Shown one piece after another: positions 20,845 to 30,328 of a stretch of DNA of 64,000 bases. Below the pieces are notes generated by a model that worked only from the letters and a program-made list of their open reading frames with translations, ran no database searches and was not told where the DNA came from. Positions within the stretch are counted from its first letter, which is position 1. Each line of letters opens with the position of its first letter. Source of the DNA: Endotrypanum monterogeii (Eukaryota; Euglenozoa; Kinetoplastea; Trypanosomatida; Trypanosomatidae); assembly GCA_000333855.2 (NCBI GenBank), contig CM007320.1:3170144-3234143 (forward strand). Reading direction: 5' to 3'. The position numbers were made by a program, and so were the translations under genes.

Positions 20845-22191
20845 CTAACCCCCTTGCAAATTCTCCCAGAGGTCGAGAACTGTTTGCTGGAACTGTTGGA
20901 TCACCGACTCCCGCACTTCATCGATACGACTGTGGAACAGGTCGACAGCGGCGTCCTCCATCGTGCTTTCCTTTTCCCTGCTCAGCTGTCGAAGTTGAGT
21001 TTTGAAGTGCTGTGCGGCCTCTCGCTTGGCGGCGGAGAGACTCTTGAGGAATTCAGCGACCTTCTGCCGTGAAGGCGGTTCGTTATTGGTCTCGGGGGCT
21101 TTCTGCTGATGTCTCTGGCAAAGAAACGCGTGCACGACGCTTCTCAGCTGAAGCTCTAGTTTGTGTGTCTGTGTCTCGGCTGCCCCGGCTGCCGGCGGGA
21201 GAGATGAGGCCTTGTTGATTTCCCTTTCGTCGCGAGAGCTTTGCGAGCGATTCCGGAGAAATTCTCGATACTGACGTTGACACTCGGCCCAAGCCTCGGG
21301 CTGCTGTAACGCCACCTCGAAAAAACCCGAAGCTGCTTGCGTCGATGTACCTGAGCAGCTCATGTTTAGTAGAGCACCCCGCGTCGCGTGAACCACCAGC
21401 CCCCACGGCTGAGTCGTTGCAGTCCATTGCCATCTCCCAACTTCAGGGAGATTCTGAGTTTCATGGCCACCTCCGTCGGTCGCAGCATAGCAGCGGTCGA
21501 ATAAAGCGTCCATAGAGCAGATCACGGGCGGTGGCACCCACGCAGAAAAGCTTGCGCTCCCTTTGACGCATTCATCCCATGACTGCATGCGCTGTGCGTT
21601 GCGTTCGAGGCATACATCTAGCGGTGTCGAAAAACGGAGCTCAAGAAGAAGAATGAAAGGGCGTTGCAACTGCACTGCGCTGATGGGGGTTTCGTCCGGT
21701 GAAGAAAAGGGAAATTCCCCCATTTCCAATGTGCGGCACAGGTGATAGTAGCGCTCTCGCATGCTTCGGTAGTGCATGTTATCTTCAACGAATACCATGG
21801 GCACACCGTTATGCGGGGATCCGTCGAAGTGAGCAGCTTCCTCGACACACGCGCGCAGCGTCAACTGAGTCAGTTCCAGCAGCCGCCTCGTTGCTCGCTT
21901 CCAAAGCACGGGATTGAACTTGTGTTTTCCGGCAGAGAGGACTACATCTTGAGTCTGTGTTGTCGCTGATGAGAGATCTTCTAGGACTCTATCGAGCTGC
22001 AGTACAGAGTGTATGCGGCCGCGACAGTGGCCACCGAAGAGCGGAACCGTTCCCGAGGAGCTATCACCATGTTGGAGGAGGTCTTGTGCGGCAGCTAGAA
22101 ATGTTGACTTGCCGGAGGCAGGAATTCCAGTGACAAGAATTAGGAGCGCCGTTGGATGCTGCGGCAAAGAAGACAGTGGGCGGTATTGCAT
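20845..22191 (-). CDS. PSTK: O-phosphoseryl-tRNA(Sec) kinase
   Basis: A 448-residue P-loop kinase of the PSTK/KTI12 group. PSTK phosphorylates Ser-tRNA(Sec), and SepSecS then converts the product to selenocysteinyl-tRNA. The Walker A motif GIPASGKST is at 22-30. The PSTK hallmark VEDNMHYRSMRERYYHLCR spans 135-153, and the following LDVCLERNAQR (191-201) matches the PSTK nucleotide-lid region. A C-terminal extension of about 200 residues is helical and charged. The frame is open to 22227 but only with a GTG; ATG 22191 is the start. It lies 590 bp upstream of the PCIF1-like gene on the same strand. Eukaryotic PSTK is usually nearer 350 residues, so the C-terminus is longer than typical. Confidence 0.88.
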   Translation of the reverse strand: MQYRPLSSLPQHPTALLILVTGIPASGKSTFLAAAQDLLQHGDSSSGTVPLFGGHCRGRIHSVLQLDRVLEDLSSATTQTQDVVLSAGKHKFNPVLWKRATRRLLELTQLTLRACVEEAAHFDGSPHNGVPMVFVEDNMHYRSMRERYYHLCRTLEMGEFPFSSPDETPISAVQLQRPFILLLELRFSTPLDVCLERNAQRMQSWDECVKGSASFSAWVPPPVICSMDALFDRCYAATDGGGHETQNLPEVGRWQWTATTQPWGLVVHATRGALLNMSCSGTSTQAASGFFEVALQQPEAWAECQRQYREFLRNRSQSSRDEREINKASSLPPAAGAAETQTHKLELQLRSVVHAFLCQRHQQKAPETNNEPPSRQKVAEFLKSLSAAKREAAQHFKTQLRQLSREKESTMEDAAVDLFHSRIDEVRESVIQQFQQTVLDLWENLQGG

Positions 22192-22205
22192 ACGTATTCT
22201 GTCTC

Positions 22206-22217
22206 TCACACACACAT
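22206..22217 (-). promoter_or_regulatory. minimal upstream ORF before PSTK
   Basis: ATG at 22217 followed by TGT GTG TGA makes a three-residue uORF 15 nt before the PSTK ATG. It sits in a TG-rich stretch and may be fortuitous. Confidence 0.25.
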
Positions 22218-22730
22218 GAACACTCACGCATAGGGTACAAAGAAGAAGGTAGGTATGATGAAAAGCGGGATCCTGTTGGTGCAGTGACAGGGAGGCATTC
22301 GAAGGGGGAGAAGATAGGGAAAGAGGGGAGGGGGGGGTAGGTCGCTCCCACAGTGAATGACAAGAAAAAGGTGAAAAAGAGAAAATAGAAGGTCAGCATT
22401 GCAGATATACATACGTGAAATGAACACGCTGTCGATGGCTGCGCTATACTGGAGGATCCCTCAAAGATCTCTGTCGTTAGACCATGTTCCCTCACCCTTT
22501 TTCTTCCTTCACTCTCGCGATGGCCAGCACAGCATCTATACCGAAAAAACAAAAAAATGCAGTCGACAGCTACAGTCGACAACGTTCCGTCAATCTCGCC
22601 AAAGGCAATTTTTTTTTTTTGTCAAGTGCTTCAAGTGAGACTTGTTACAGAAAATGTGAGGAACCATGCGAGGACACCATACACTCCAAATCACGAAAAG
22701 TCGATAAAGCCATTTACACGAATGCCTCAT

Positions 22731-22757
22731 ATATATATATATGTATATATATATATT
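22731..22757. repeat. (TA)n microsatellite, interrupted
   Basis: Two TA tracts separated by a single G, about 60-85 bp past the stop codon of the 1301-residue gene, so in its 3' UTR. Confidence 0.9.
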
Positions 22758-22816
22758 TCCCTCATTGAGCTGTGTGACGTCAACCCCCCCCCTTCGCTAG
22801 GAAAAAAAAAAGCGTG

Positions 22817-25800
22817 TTATGACCGTATTCGTCGACAGGTAAAGAGGATGTTGTTGCGTGCTGTACGAAGCTGGCGCTGGTCCTTATCCGTTTGCGTGTC
22901 GCTAAGCCCGCTAGGCCTCCCCACTTGCTCTTCTTCGAGGCCAATACCGGTATCCGACGACGCAGCATGTTGCTCTTCTTTCTCCTCGCTCAGACGATCT
23001 ATGAGCTGGACAAGGTATACACGCAGCTCCATATCTGTGAATCGATCTTGCAGCTCGAACATGCGGGAGAGATCTACGAAGGAAAGCAACTGCGGGTCTG
23101 CTGTCGAGTTTCCTTGTACAACGGTGATCTCCTTTGCATCGACATCATCCTGTGAGATAGCGGTGGGTCTGGCGCGAGTATTGATCCAAGCTCCCTTGTT
23201 ATTGCGGTCCTTGGAAAAGAGTAGCAGACGTTGCGCAGCCACGACTATGGTCTCTTGCACCAACTCCGACTCGAAATATCCTATTCGGATCACAATTCCC
23301 GCTGCAGCCGCCTCTCGCCACACACTCCGCCAAATCGACGGCGCAATCCACCGTTGATACCGCTTCAGCAATCCGCACGCTAGTTCCGTCTGGCCTAACC
23401 ACCGCGCGCGCGAGACTTGGCTACTCCCACCAGCTGTTTCCGTGTAGATCTGATTTGAAAGATACTTCAGTGAGTAAATAATCTCACTTATGGAGAAGTT
23501 GCAACGCGTAATCACCTCTTCCTTCGTCCTTGTCAGTTTCCACTGAACACAGGAGCGCAAAGAGAGATCGGACTCTGCAAGGATCTTTTCACAGTACACC
23601 AATTCTGTTTCCGAGCCCAATATGCTCGAGTCTCCTCCCATCGCTTGGGTGTTCATCGGTATCACAAAGTTGCGCTTCACGTATGCGTGCATAACGCCGA
23701 TATACTTCTCCATGGGAACGTTCGGCAGAACCGTGGGTGCGACAACGCACGAGATGTGCCAGATGAGTGTGGCGCAAACGAGACGCCGCAGCTGCAACTC
23801 ACGAACGGCGAGCCGTTCCGTTTTTTCCCGCTCCGTGGAATAGGATTCTTTGTATTCAAGACGATTTAATGCCATACGACTTACCATGATTAGGAGTTGA
23901 TGACCCAGATCACGGCTTGCGCGGGAGTGAGGGAAACGGTCAGAGAGGATGCGATACACGTACGCGGTCATACTCAAGATTGATTCACGCTTTCTCCACG
24001 GTATGAGAAGGATAGCATCCTCTTTAGCACACTCACCCACCGCGACAGCAGCTGCGCTCAGACACGCTTCGTTATTGATGGATAAGGTGCAAATGTGGTG
24101 CAGTAAGTGCAGCACCTTCAGAAGCAAAGGGCTTCGGATATGCCGTTCTGCTTCGTAACGCTGTGCATCAGACGGCGGTGACTGCAGTGCTATTTGAGAG
24201 GCTTCCCGAATCGCATCAATAGTCTTCTCCGTGACCTCAGAAATGTTAGGCAGTTCGTCCAATGTCATGTTCGCCGTAAGCGCCAGTGACATTGCCGAAT
24301 CGAACGTCCTTGTCACCACCAGCTTCCTGTAAAAATCAAAATAAGAGGACGCAGATGTGGCGACTCGGCGCTGATGATGGCGGGGTGGAAGTACCCTCTG
24401 CAGAACATTGAAGCAAGCAACAGCGAGTTTCCGCACGTTTTTCTCGATCGCCTGAAACGGTGGCACGTCAGCGGCAGCTGTGTTCGATCTCAAAATGCGT
24501 TTGTGAAGTGCGTAAAGTCGATGAAGTATTGCGACGTTTCGGTTAAAAGAGTTGGGTAAAATGTGATGGTCGCTTATCAATTCTGTAAAGGTGGTCAAGT
24601 CTGCCATTAGAGCTGCGGCGTCATCGGCGAGAGCACTGTGCTCCTCCGCGGTTAGATCTTTTCGTGCCGCTAGGTCGACTTGTAGCCTCACAGTAATCCA
24701 GAAAAGCTGTAGGGTCTTGACCTCTCCTCTGATTCCCTCCACGATCGCTGCTTCGGCTGGTGCACCAGACGAGAGTTCACCTCTAGCGCTCGATGCCCTC
24801 GACTTGCGCTCGGAGGATTGAGCCACGGACGAAATATGCCGAAAATGAACGCCGATAATGTGCCGCATGCGGCGGGTAGAGCGCAACGACAGCTCTACCA
24901 GCTCAGCGGATGCGGTGTGACCGTTCGCTAGCTCTTTGAATCGACACAAGCAGTACACGATGGCACATTCCACCACGTGCAGTCGGATGATAAAGTCCTC
25001 GTTTGAAGTTCCTCCAGAAACGATACTCCCCTCATTTCGTTGGTCCGGAAAATCCCTCTCAACGAGGCCGGTGCGATCATGTGTCGATATCGGTGAAGCT
25101 GGTGCAGCGTGCGTGGAGGGTGCGGCGGTCATGGGCGAGCACAGGAACTTCTCCAGCGCTCTCAGAAGAGAAAGTGTGGCTTTTCCTGAGGTGGCGTATG
25201 TCTGTTTTACCCGTGATAGATCACTTTTAATCTCCGCCTCTTCTGTCATATCTTCCGACTCCTCTGCAACAGAAGTTTCGTTCAAGTTATCTGCGCGTGT
25301 CACAACGGAAAGCATTTGACGGATGCGATACTTCGTATCGAGAATTCTCAGAGATGGATTGGTGTCGGCTTCAAGCGCTCTGAAGTACTCTCGCATCAGC
25401 GGTTCGGTGTACTCCACCGCGGCACTAAAGAGGTCATGGTCAAAACGCAAATCGTTCATACCTGTGGCATAGCTGGTGAGAACCATGAGGCGATCTTTCA
25501 TGCCCATGAATCCAAGCAAAGACACATCTCGATCATTCTTGCCACTTGTTTCGACCTGGATACGGCGCCGTTCCTCGGCGAGGCGAGTCGCGGTGCGCAT
25601 AGCTGCGTAGGCGGTCTGCGCCCACGCTTTTTCGCGGCCCGTCACGACTGACGTAATGAAGAGCCACTCGTGCACGGCGAGTTCCCTGACCGCCAGAATC
25701 TTATCCGTGTGACGAAGCAAACTGAGATTCTGAAGGGCACCCTTCAGCGCTGTACAGGCAAAATCAGAGTACAGCTTCTCACGTTTCGCAGGCGTAGAAA

Positions 25801-26722
25801 CGTTCAGCATCGGCCAAATTTGGGGCGTTCGAGCAGAGCCTGTCTTCCGGTTCAGTTTCGTTGAGAAAGCAAGCAGCTTAGGAATGAGCATCAGGATTTC
25901 CGCAGGTGTTACAGCGTTTATTCTCGACCTGTTGTACACATCCCTCAACACAACACTGTACTCGTGATCCGTACCCTTGGCACAGGTGTTGGCAGTGAGG
26001 ACCTCGATGTAGTCGCCTGCCAGTCCTTCATCTGCTGGGGGAAGCCGTCGAGCAATTTCGTCTATGATTTCGGGCAGGTCGACGTTGTTAGTCGTGGGAA
26101 CGAGGGCCTGAATCCACCGTGGCAGTCCCGCCAGCAAAGTAGCAACGTCTTCATTTTGCTTGAGAACCCAATGTGGTACTGACCTCCGTATCCACTCCCG
26201 CCCGGCCCCCCGCTCGGTATCTCTGTCAGCGATCCGAATACTGGCAATCGTGATGAACACAAGGATCAAGTTAACTGTTCGTGCTGTGGCGTATGGGCGG
26301 GGAAGCAGGTTTAAAATGATGGCCGAAAAGATGGCATTTACATGTGGTGCGCGACCGCGCACTGGAACGTTGAAAAGCACGAAACGATTCAGGATGGAGG
26401 CCGCAGAGCTTTCTGCGTCCGGTGGCGGAAGCTGCAGACAAAGGAGTATGCACGGGACTTGTTTCGCCAGGGGCACCCTATTTGTTTCAGCGATTCGGTC
26501 CAGATGCGCCATTTTGTCGCCCCCCGCCGTTTCGTTGTACTGTCCGTGTCGCCCGTTATCGTGTTCTTCTTTTTCCCACTGAAAAGCAAGTCGTGCCGCC
26601 ATGTTGTAGGTCGAGCGGGAGAGGTCGTTGACCAGTGAATAGGGGAGGCTGCGCAATCCTCGCTCCCTTTGTGGGCCGATGCGCTTTAGGAGGGCCATTA
26701 CAGCTGCATTGTAGCCTAGCAT
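22817..26722 (-). CDS. large hypothetical helical protein (1301 residues)
   Basis: A 1301-residue protein I cannot place in a family. It is predominantly alpha-helical with evenly spread Leu and Arg, consistent with a helical-repeat scaffold, and has no obvious transmembrane segment, zinc finger or nucleotide-binding motif. Low-complexity linkers occur near residues 535-575 (Ala/Ser/Pro) and 1250-1290 (Glu/Asp/Gln). The start is ATG 26722, the first ATG after a sense tract made of C10, a CA stretch, T8 and the acceptor CTACGCAG (26833-26875); ATG 26698 is an alternative. The Arg/Leu-rich N-terminus with few acidic residues up to about residue 48 would fit a mitochondrial presequence, which is only inference. 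Large divergent helical proteins are common in kinetoplastid mitochondrial RNA machinery, so that is one possible home. Confidence 0.8.
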   Translation of the reverse strand: MLGYNAAVMALLKRIGPQRERGLRSLPYSLVNDLSRSTYNMAARLAFQWEKEEHDNGRHGQYNETAGGDKMAHLDRIAETNRVPLAKQVPCILLCLQLPPPDAESSAASILNRFVLFNVPVRGRAPHVNAIFSAIILNLLPRPYATARTVNLILVFITIASIRIADRDTERGAGREWIRRSVPHWVLKQNEDVATLLAGLPRWIQALVPTTNNVDLPEIIDEIARRLPPADEGLAGDYIEVLTANTCAKGTDHEYSVVLRDVYNRSRINAVTPAEILMLIPKLLAFSTKLNRKTGSARTPQIWPMLNVSTPAKREKLYSDFACTALKGALQNLSLLRHTDKILAVRELAVHEWLFITSVVTGREKAWAQTAYAAMRTATRLAEERRRIQVETSGKNDRDVSLLGFMGMKDRLMVLTSYATGMNDLRFDHDLFSAAVEYTEPLMREYFRALEADTNPSLRILDTKYRIRQMLSVVTRADNLNETSVAEESEDMTEEAEIKSDLSRVKQTYATSGKATLSLLRALEKFLCSPMTAAPSTHAAPASPISTHDRTGLVERDFPDQRNEGSIVSGGTSNEDFIIRLHVVECAIVYCLCRFKELANGHTASAELVELSLRSTRRMRHIIGVHFRHISSVAQSSERKSRASSARGELSSGAPAEAAIVEGIRGEVKTLQLFWITVRLQVDLAARKDLTAEEHSALADDAAALMADLTTFTELISDHHILPNSFNRNVAILHRLYALHKRILRSNTAAADVPPFQAIEKNVRKLAVACFNVLQRVLPPRHHQRRVATSASSYFDFYRKLVVTRTFDSAMSLALTANMTLDELPNISEVTEKTIDAIREASQIALQSPPSDAQRYEAERHIRSPLLLKVLHLLHHICTLSINNEACLSAAAVAVGECAKEDAILLIPWRKRESILSMTAYVYRILSDRFPHSRASRDLGHQLLIMVSRMALNRLEYKESYSTEREKTERLAVRELQLRRLVCATLIWHISCVVAPTVLPNVPMEKYIGVMHAYVKRNFVIPMNTQAMGGDSSILGSETELVYCEKILAESDLSLRSCVQWKLTRTKEEVITRCNFSISEIIYSLKYLSNQIYTETAGGSSQVSRARWLGQTELACGLLKRYQRWIAPSIWRSVWREAAAAGIVIRIGYFESELVQETIVVAAQRLLLFSKDRNNKGAWINTRARPTAISQDDVDAKEITVVQGNSTADPQLLSFVDLSRMFELQDRFTDMELRVYLVQLIDRLSEEKEEQHAASSDTGIGLEEEQVGRPSGLSDTQTDKDQRQLRTARNNILFTCRRIRS

Positions 26723-26832
26723 GTTTTTATTTTCCCTTTCTTTTTTTTTTTGTCAGTATGCACCTCTCACCGACACAGAGCTTCAATGTAAGCAGTCAGG
26801 CACCACGGATGTGTGTGTGGACTCCCCTTTGA

Positions 26833-26875
26833 CTGCGTAGAAAAAAAATGTGTGCGTGTGTGTTTGGGGGGGGGG
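26833..26875 (-). promoter_or_regulatory. trans-splice acceptor region with internal CA tract
   Basis: Read on the minus strand: a C10 run (26866-26875), then a CA-rich tract (26849-26864), then T8, then CTACGCAG with the AG at 26833-26834. The first ATG downstream is the gene start at 26722. The CA tract between pyrimidines and acceptor recurs at other genes. Confidence 0.55.
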
Positions 26876-27170
26876 CACGATTCGAGACCCAAGCAGGTGT
26901 CGATACGGTTGGCGATACAACTGCCCCAGGAAAGTGAAGGTTATATCGTGTATCGCTAGGCAGCGACGGATGTGCGTGCGGGAGGGCGTTGGGGAAATGC
27001 AGTGCACAAAAGCCGAAGAATACGGGCGAAGGATGCGCTCGCCATGTAGTCAATGAAGTTTTCAGAAGAGGATGCGGGAGTGGAGAATCTCGGTCACGCC
27101 CATACTACTTTCCTCACTTTTTTTTCCAATAATGACACAGGCTCGGCGAAGAGGCCTTACACACACAGGG

Positions 27171-27192
27171 TATATATATATATATATATATA
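27171..27192. repeat. (TA)n microsatellite
   Basis: Perfect TA run about 290 bp past the stop of the M24 peptidase gene, in the intercistronic spacer. Confidence 0.9.
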
Positions 27193-27476
27193 CATGTAAA
27201 TACTAAAGGAGGTAGGGGAGAGGAAGGGGGAGGGAGCACTGAGGAGCAACGTTCAGCCTAAGGGGCCGCAGAAACCATCACCTGCACGATTTTTGTATTT
27301 TTCTCATTTCCCCTTCCCGCTTTGGTTAGAGGGAGACGGGGGTAGGTAAGGCCCGCTGTGTATGTATCCCTTTTGAACTATGTAGTTGATGTGCACATGT
27401 ATATATATTTACAGATGTGCATTTGCAGGTGTCTGTAATGTCTGCCGTTCATGCTCCGCATACTGAGCGTAGAGCA

Positions 27477-29930
27477 TCACTGTTGCATGACCTCTTCTAT
27501 CAGTTCCACGTCCTTTGGAATTGTAGCGGTCAGGACTATGCTGGCGTACGGGTACCAGTCAGAAGCACCCGAATATGGCACTAGTGGTCCATCCGTGTAC
27601 GCCGGGTTCGGTACAAAATTTTGCCGCTCTATGGTGTGCACGTCGGTCATCAAGGATGCCTTCGCTGTCGGAAGCCCTTCCATGGCCACACGTTGAGCAA
27701 ACAAGAAGTGGACCGCATTCAGAGCCCCTGGGGTCATACTGCTTATCAAAGTTGAGGGCATGTATGCGTCACACAACGACAACATAAGAGAGGCTTTGGT
27801 TCCCGTGGCTCTACTATCATAGTGGCGATGAAACGCAGCGAGTGCATGCTGCAGGTAGTCTCCACGGCTCCACGGGAGCTGTCCCAGAGGCATAGCTTCC
27901 GTGCCTGCCTTGATGTGCGTGCCATTTGGTGAAGGCAAGACAAGGACGTCATCTTCGACTTGCATACCCACACCGCCGTGGAAGACGCTTGGTAGGTGTG
28001 CCTCTTCAATCCCAAACAGGGCGGCTCTGTGTGGGCCGGGCAAATAGACACCAGGTTCGACCGTGTGCATCATGCCTCCGAGGAGGACCCGGGGAGTGGG
28101 CCGCTGCCTCTGCGCGGTGCTTTTTTTCCCTTCTGTTCCTGTGAGCGAACACGGCAGGCTGCTAAGCTCTTCATGGATGTCAAGTCCAAAGAAATGACCA
28201 AAGGAATGGGCGCAGAAGCAAGATCGCACCAGTGCCAGAGGAACTTTCTGTTCGAGGGACGGCACTTCTTCTTTTGCCACGTTGACTCCGAGTGAGCACA
28301 GCAACACCTGTGTTTCGTCGATATGCCTGCGAGCAACCTCACTCACTGAAACACCGGGCCCCATGCACTGAAGCAGACGGCGCTGGATCTGGAGTAGCCC
28401 CTTATACAGCGGCACGTATTGAGGAGGGAGGCGCGAGCTGCCTATCGGAAGCGTCCGGGTGCAGTCGGTGGGGACGCCGTCCACCTCTACACCAGCATCC
28501 ACGCGCACGACGTCACCCAATGCGGCCACACCGTCGTTATTGGTGAAGTGAATTTCGGTGCCACGCACCCCACTTGCTACCACAGGAATGTAGGCCGAGC
28601 GTATTTGCGCCGCTGCTCCTTCTCTTGCGCTAATGTCGCAGACCGCTCGCTGAAATTCACAGTGAAGCACGTGCTCTGAGAGCGTTGCGGGGGCGCGCTG
28701 CATGACCGACAGAAATGCATCTTCGGTTGCGCGGGCACTACGAAGGTGCTGTCGTAGCTGTGAAGGGCTCTTGAACTGGCGGTAGAGCCAAGTGTACGCA
28801 TTACTACGACGAATTGGCAGACACACCTCCATCTTGACATCCAGGTCATTGTCCGAGTTTGTGGATGCGGTGGTGACAGTGAACAGGGGGCCCCGCCCTC
28901 GTGGGGTACGGGGCACATTACCTCCCTGACGTGGTGCGTGGAGAGTGCTGCACACAAGCCCGGGAGTGTACCCCGCAACAGCCGCGTAGCGGAATTCAAT
29001 GAGGTTGCATGACAATTCCTTCCCTGGTGCTGCAGTCGTTTTGAGGGCAAGAGGACGCGGCAGGTTTACCGCAAACGGTGCAGTGCTCAGCGTGGAGAAG
29101 AGTGCCTCGAGGGGGTGCCGGAAGAGGGAAGCGTCGTTGGTTGCTTTTTCTGTTTTTGTCGAGGATATCAACCCTTGGGTCTGGCGAACGCGGTACCTTA
29201 TGCCATCCCAACGCAGCTGCGACGGATACGCCGCAAACATACGTGGCAAGACTGCGAGCGCGAGCTGCCTTCCGAATTGATCTTCTTCTACCAGCGGAAG
29301 GCCCAAAGCATCAGAGTTGCTGTGTTCTGTCCATTTCCTTACCTCTTCTTGCATCATATCTGTAATGAGGGATCTTAATGCCTTACAGACGGTACGCACT
29401 TCGTTTGTCGTGACCACGTTTTCGTGGGTTTCGGGCGATGAAATGCCAACATGGCCATCCATGTTCAGAAGCCGTTTGTATTGGCTCAAGGTCGATGTTT
29501 CAGATCCCCACACCAACGTCGATGTTTGTGTAGTAACGGGTGGTACGCAAAGTAGTGTTCGTGTAGCGGTGCCCTTCGCGTATTTAGCAAATGCTGCGAT
29601 GGTGACCTGCACATCTTCTGTGATGGATGACGAAGGCGGGGCGAGTTGACGCCTCATTGGGATACACATGCCAAATAGGTGATACCACAGGGAGTCGTGA
29701 CGATGCGGCCACAGGATATCGTGACTGTAGAGAGATTCATCGGCGGCGGGTAACACCACAATGGAGTTATCCGGGAGACACTTCAGAAAGCGTCGGCGCC
29801 GGTCCGCATACTCCTGATCGCTGACCTCCTTCGGAGCTGTGCCTGAATGAGCGATCCAGCGCAACGAGCCAAACGTGTCTGAGACGAGAAGCTTGCGCGC
29901 TAATGAGGTGCGCCATCCTCGAAGAAGCAT
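27477..29930 (-). CDS. M24B aminopeptidase P-like metallopeptidase, probably mitochondrial
   Basis: An 817-residue Xaa-Pro aminopeptidase-like protein that would remove N-terminal residues preceding proline; mitochondrial relatives (XPNPEP3/Icp55) trim imported proteins. The N-terminus (MLLRGWRTSLARKLL) looks like a mitochondrial presequence. An aminopeptidase P N-domain starts near residue 40 (EYADRRRRFL) and includes a DILWPHRHDSLWYHL stretch. The pita-bread fold follows, with all five metal ligands: D478 (VDAG), D489 (DCTRT), H579 (in HSFGHFFGLDIH), E625 (TVEPGVY) and E659 (VEDDV). The family is usually about 450-510 residues; here extra sequence lies between the two domains (about 200-400) and in a C-terminal tail of roughly 140 residues after the fold. 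Start ATG 29930 is supported by the presequence; an out-of-frame ATG at 29943 lies just upstream. Confidence 0.9.
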   Translation of the reverse strand: MLLRGWRTSLARKLLVSDTFGSLRWIAHSGTAPKEVSDQEYADRRRRFLKCLPDNSIVVLPAADESLYSHDILWPHRHDSLWYHLFGMCIPMRRQLAPPSSSITEDVQVTIAAFAKYAKGTATRTLLCVPPVTTQTSTLVWGSETSTLSQYKRLLNMDGHVGISSPETHENVVTTNEVRTVCKALRSLITDMMQEEVRKWTEHSNSDALGLPLVEEDQFGRQLALAVLPRMFAAYPSQLRWDGIRYRVRQTQGLISSTKTEKATNDASLFRHPLEALFSTLSTAPFAVNLPRPLALKTTAAPGKELSCNLIEFRYAAVAGYTPGLVCSTLHAPRQGGNVPRTPRGRGPLFTVTTASTNSDNDLDVKMEVCLPIRRSNAYTWLYRQFKSPSQLRQHLRSARATEDAFLSVMQRAPATLSEHVLHCEFQRAVCDISAREGAAAQIRSAYIPVVASGVRGTEIHFTNNDGVAALGDVVRVDAGVEVDGVPTDCTRTLPIGSSRLPPQYVPLYKGLLQIQRRLLQCMGPGVSVSEVARRHIDETQVLLCSLGVNVAKEEVPSLEQKVPLALVRSCFCAHSFGHFFGLDIHEELSSLPCSLTGTEGKKSTAQRQRPTPRVLLGGMMHTVEPGVYLPGPHRAALFGIEEAHLPSVFHGGVGMQVEDDVLVLPSPNGTHIKAGTEAMPLGQLPWSRGDYLQHALAAFHRHYDSRATGTKASLMLSLCDAYMPSTLISSMTPGALNAVHFLFAQRVAMEGLPTAKASLMTDVHTIERQNFVPNPAYTDGPLVPYSGASDWYPYASIVLTATIPKDVELIEEVMQQ

Positions 29931-30059
29931 GAGAGCTTTTCATGAGGTGAAGATGTGTCGTGTATAGAGGTGGGATCAGATGAACGAGGGGAAGGAATAC
30001 AGTTCACTGCATTGTTTCGGTTTCGCGGTCTAACGAAAGAGGATCCGTTACAAATAAGG

Positions 30060-30116
30060 CTCGCGTATGTGTGTGTGTGTGTGAGTGAGGGAGGGAGGGG
30101 GAGGGGGGGGGCTGAG
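30060..30116 (-). promoter_or_regulatory. trans-splice acceptor region with internal CA tract
   Basis: On the minus strand a C/T-only stretch (about 30085-30112) runs into a CA tract (30068-30084), then CATACGCGAG with AG at 30060-30061. The M24 ATG lies 130 nt downstream. Confidence 0.5.
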
Positions 30117-30310
30117 AAAGACCGAGAAAGCAGAGTCGAGAGAAATTGAAGAAAGCTGAAAACATCGGAGAAAAATATTGATACAATACGTGCATTATGC
30201 GATGCCCGCCTTTTGAGAAAAAAGTAGCACATGAAGGGAAAAATGTACCAACAGATTGGGAAGGGACCACATTCTGCATGTACTTCTAAGGAAAGAAAAA
30301 TATTTACGGT

Positions 30311-30328
30311 TATATATATATATATATA
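30311..30328. repeat. (TA)n microsatellite
   Basis: Perfect TA run in the spacer between the p24 and M24 genes. Confidence 0.9.

Larger units (their letters stand above)
22192..22816. other. intercistronic spacer
   Basis: The purine-rich plus-strand segment 22296-22340 is the likely polypyrimidine tract of PSTK. (TA)n tracts at 22731-22743 and 22745-22757 and a T-run at 22610-22620 follow. Open frames are short or low complexity. Confidence 0.65.
26723..27476. other. intercistronic spacer
   Basis: Carries the acceptor region for the 1301-residue gene (26833-26875), (TA)n at 27171-27192, a purine-rich block at 27205-27245 and an AT-rich stretch near 27400-27412. No further gene is evident. 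Confidence 0.65.

Noticed and set aside
22557..23357. 266-codon plus-strand frame
   Set aside because: Its coding-looking part is the antisense of the 1301-residue gene's C-terminal region, and its upstream part is a TA repeat.
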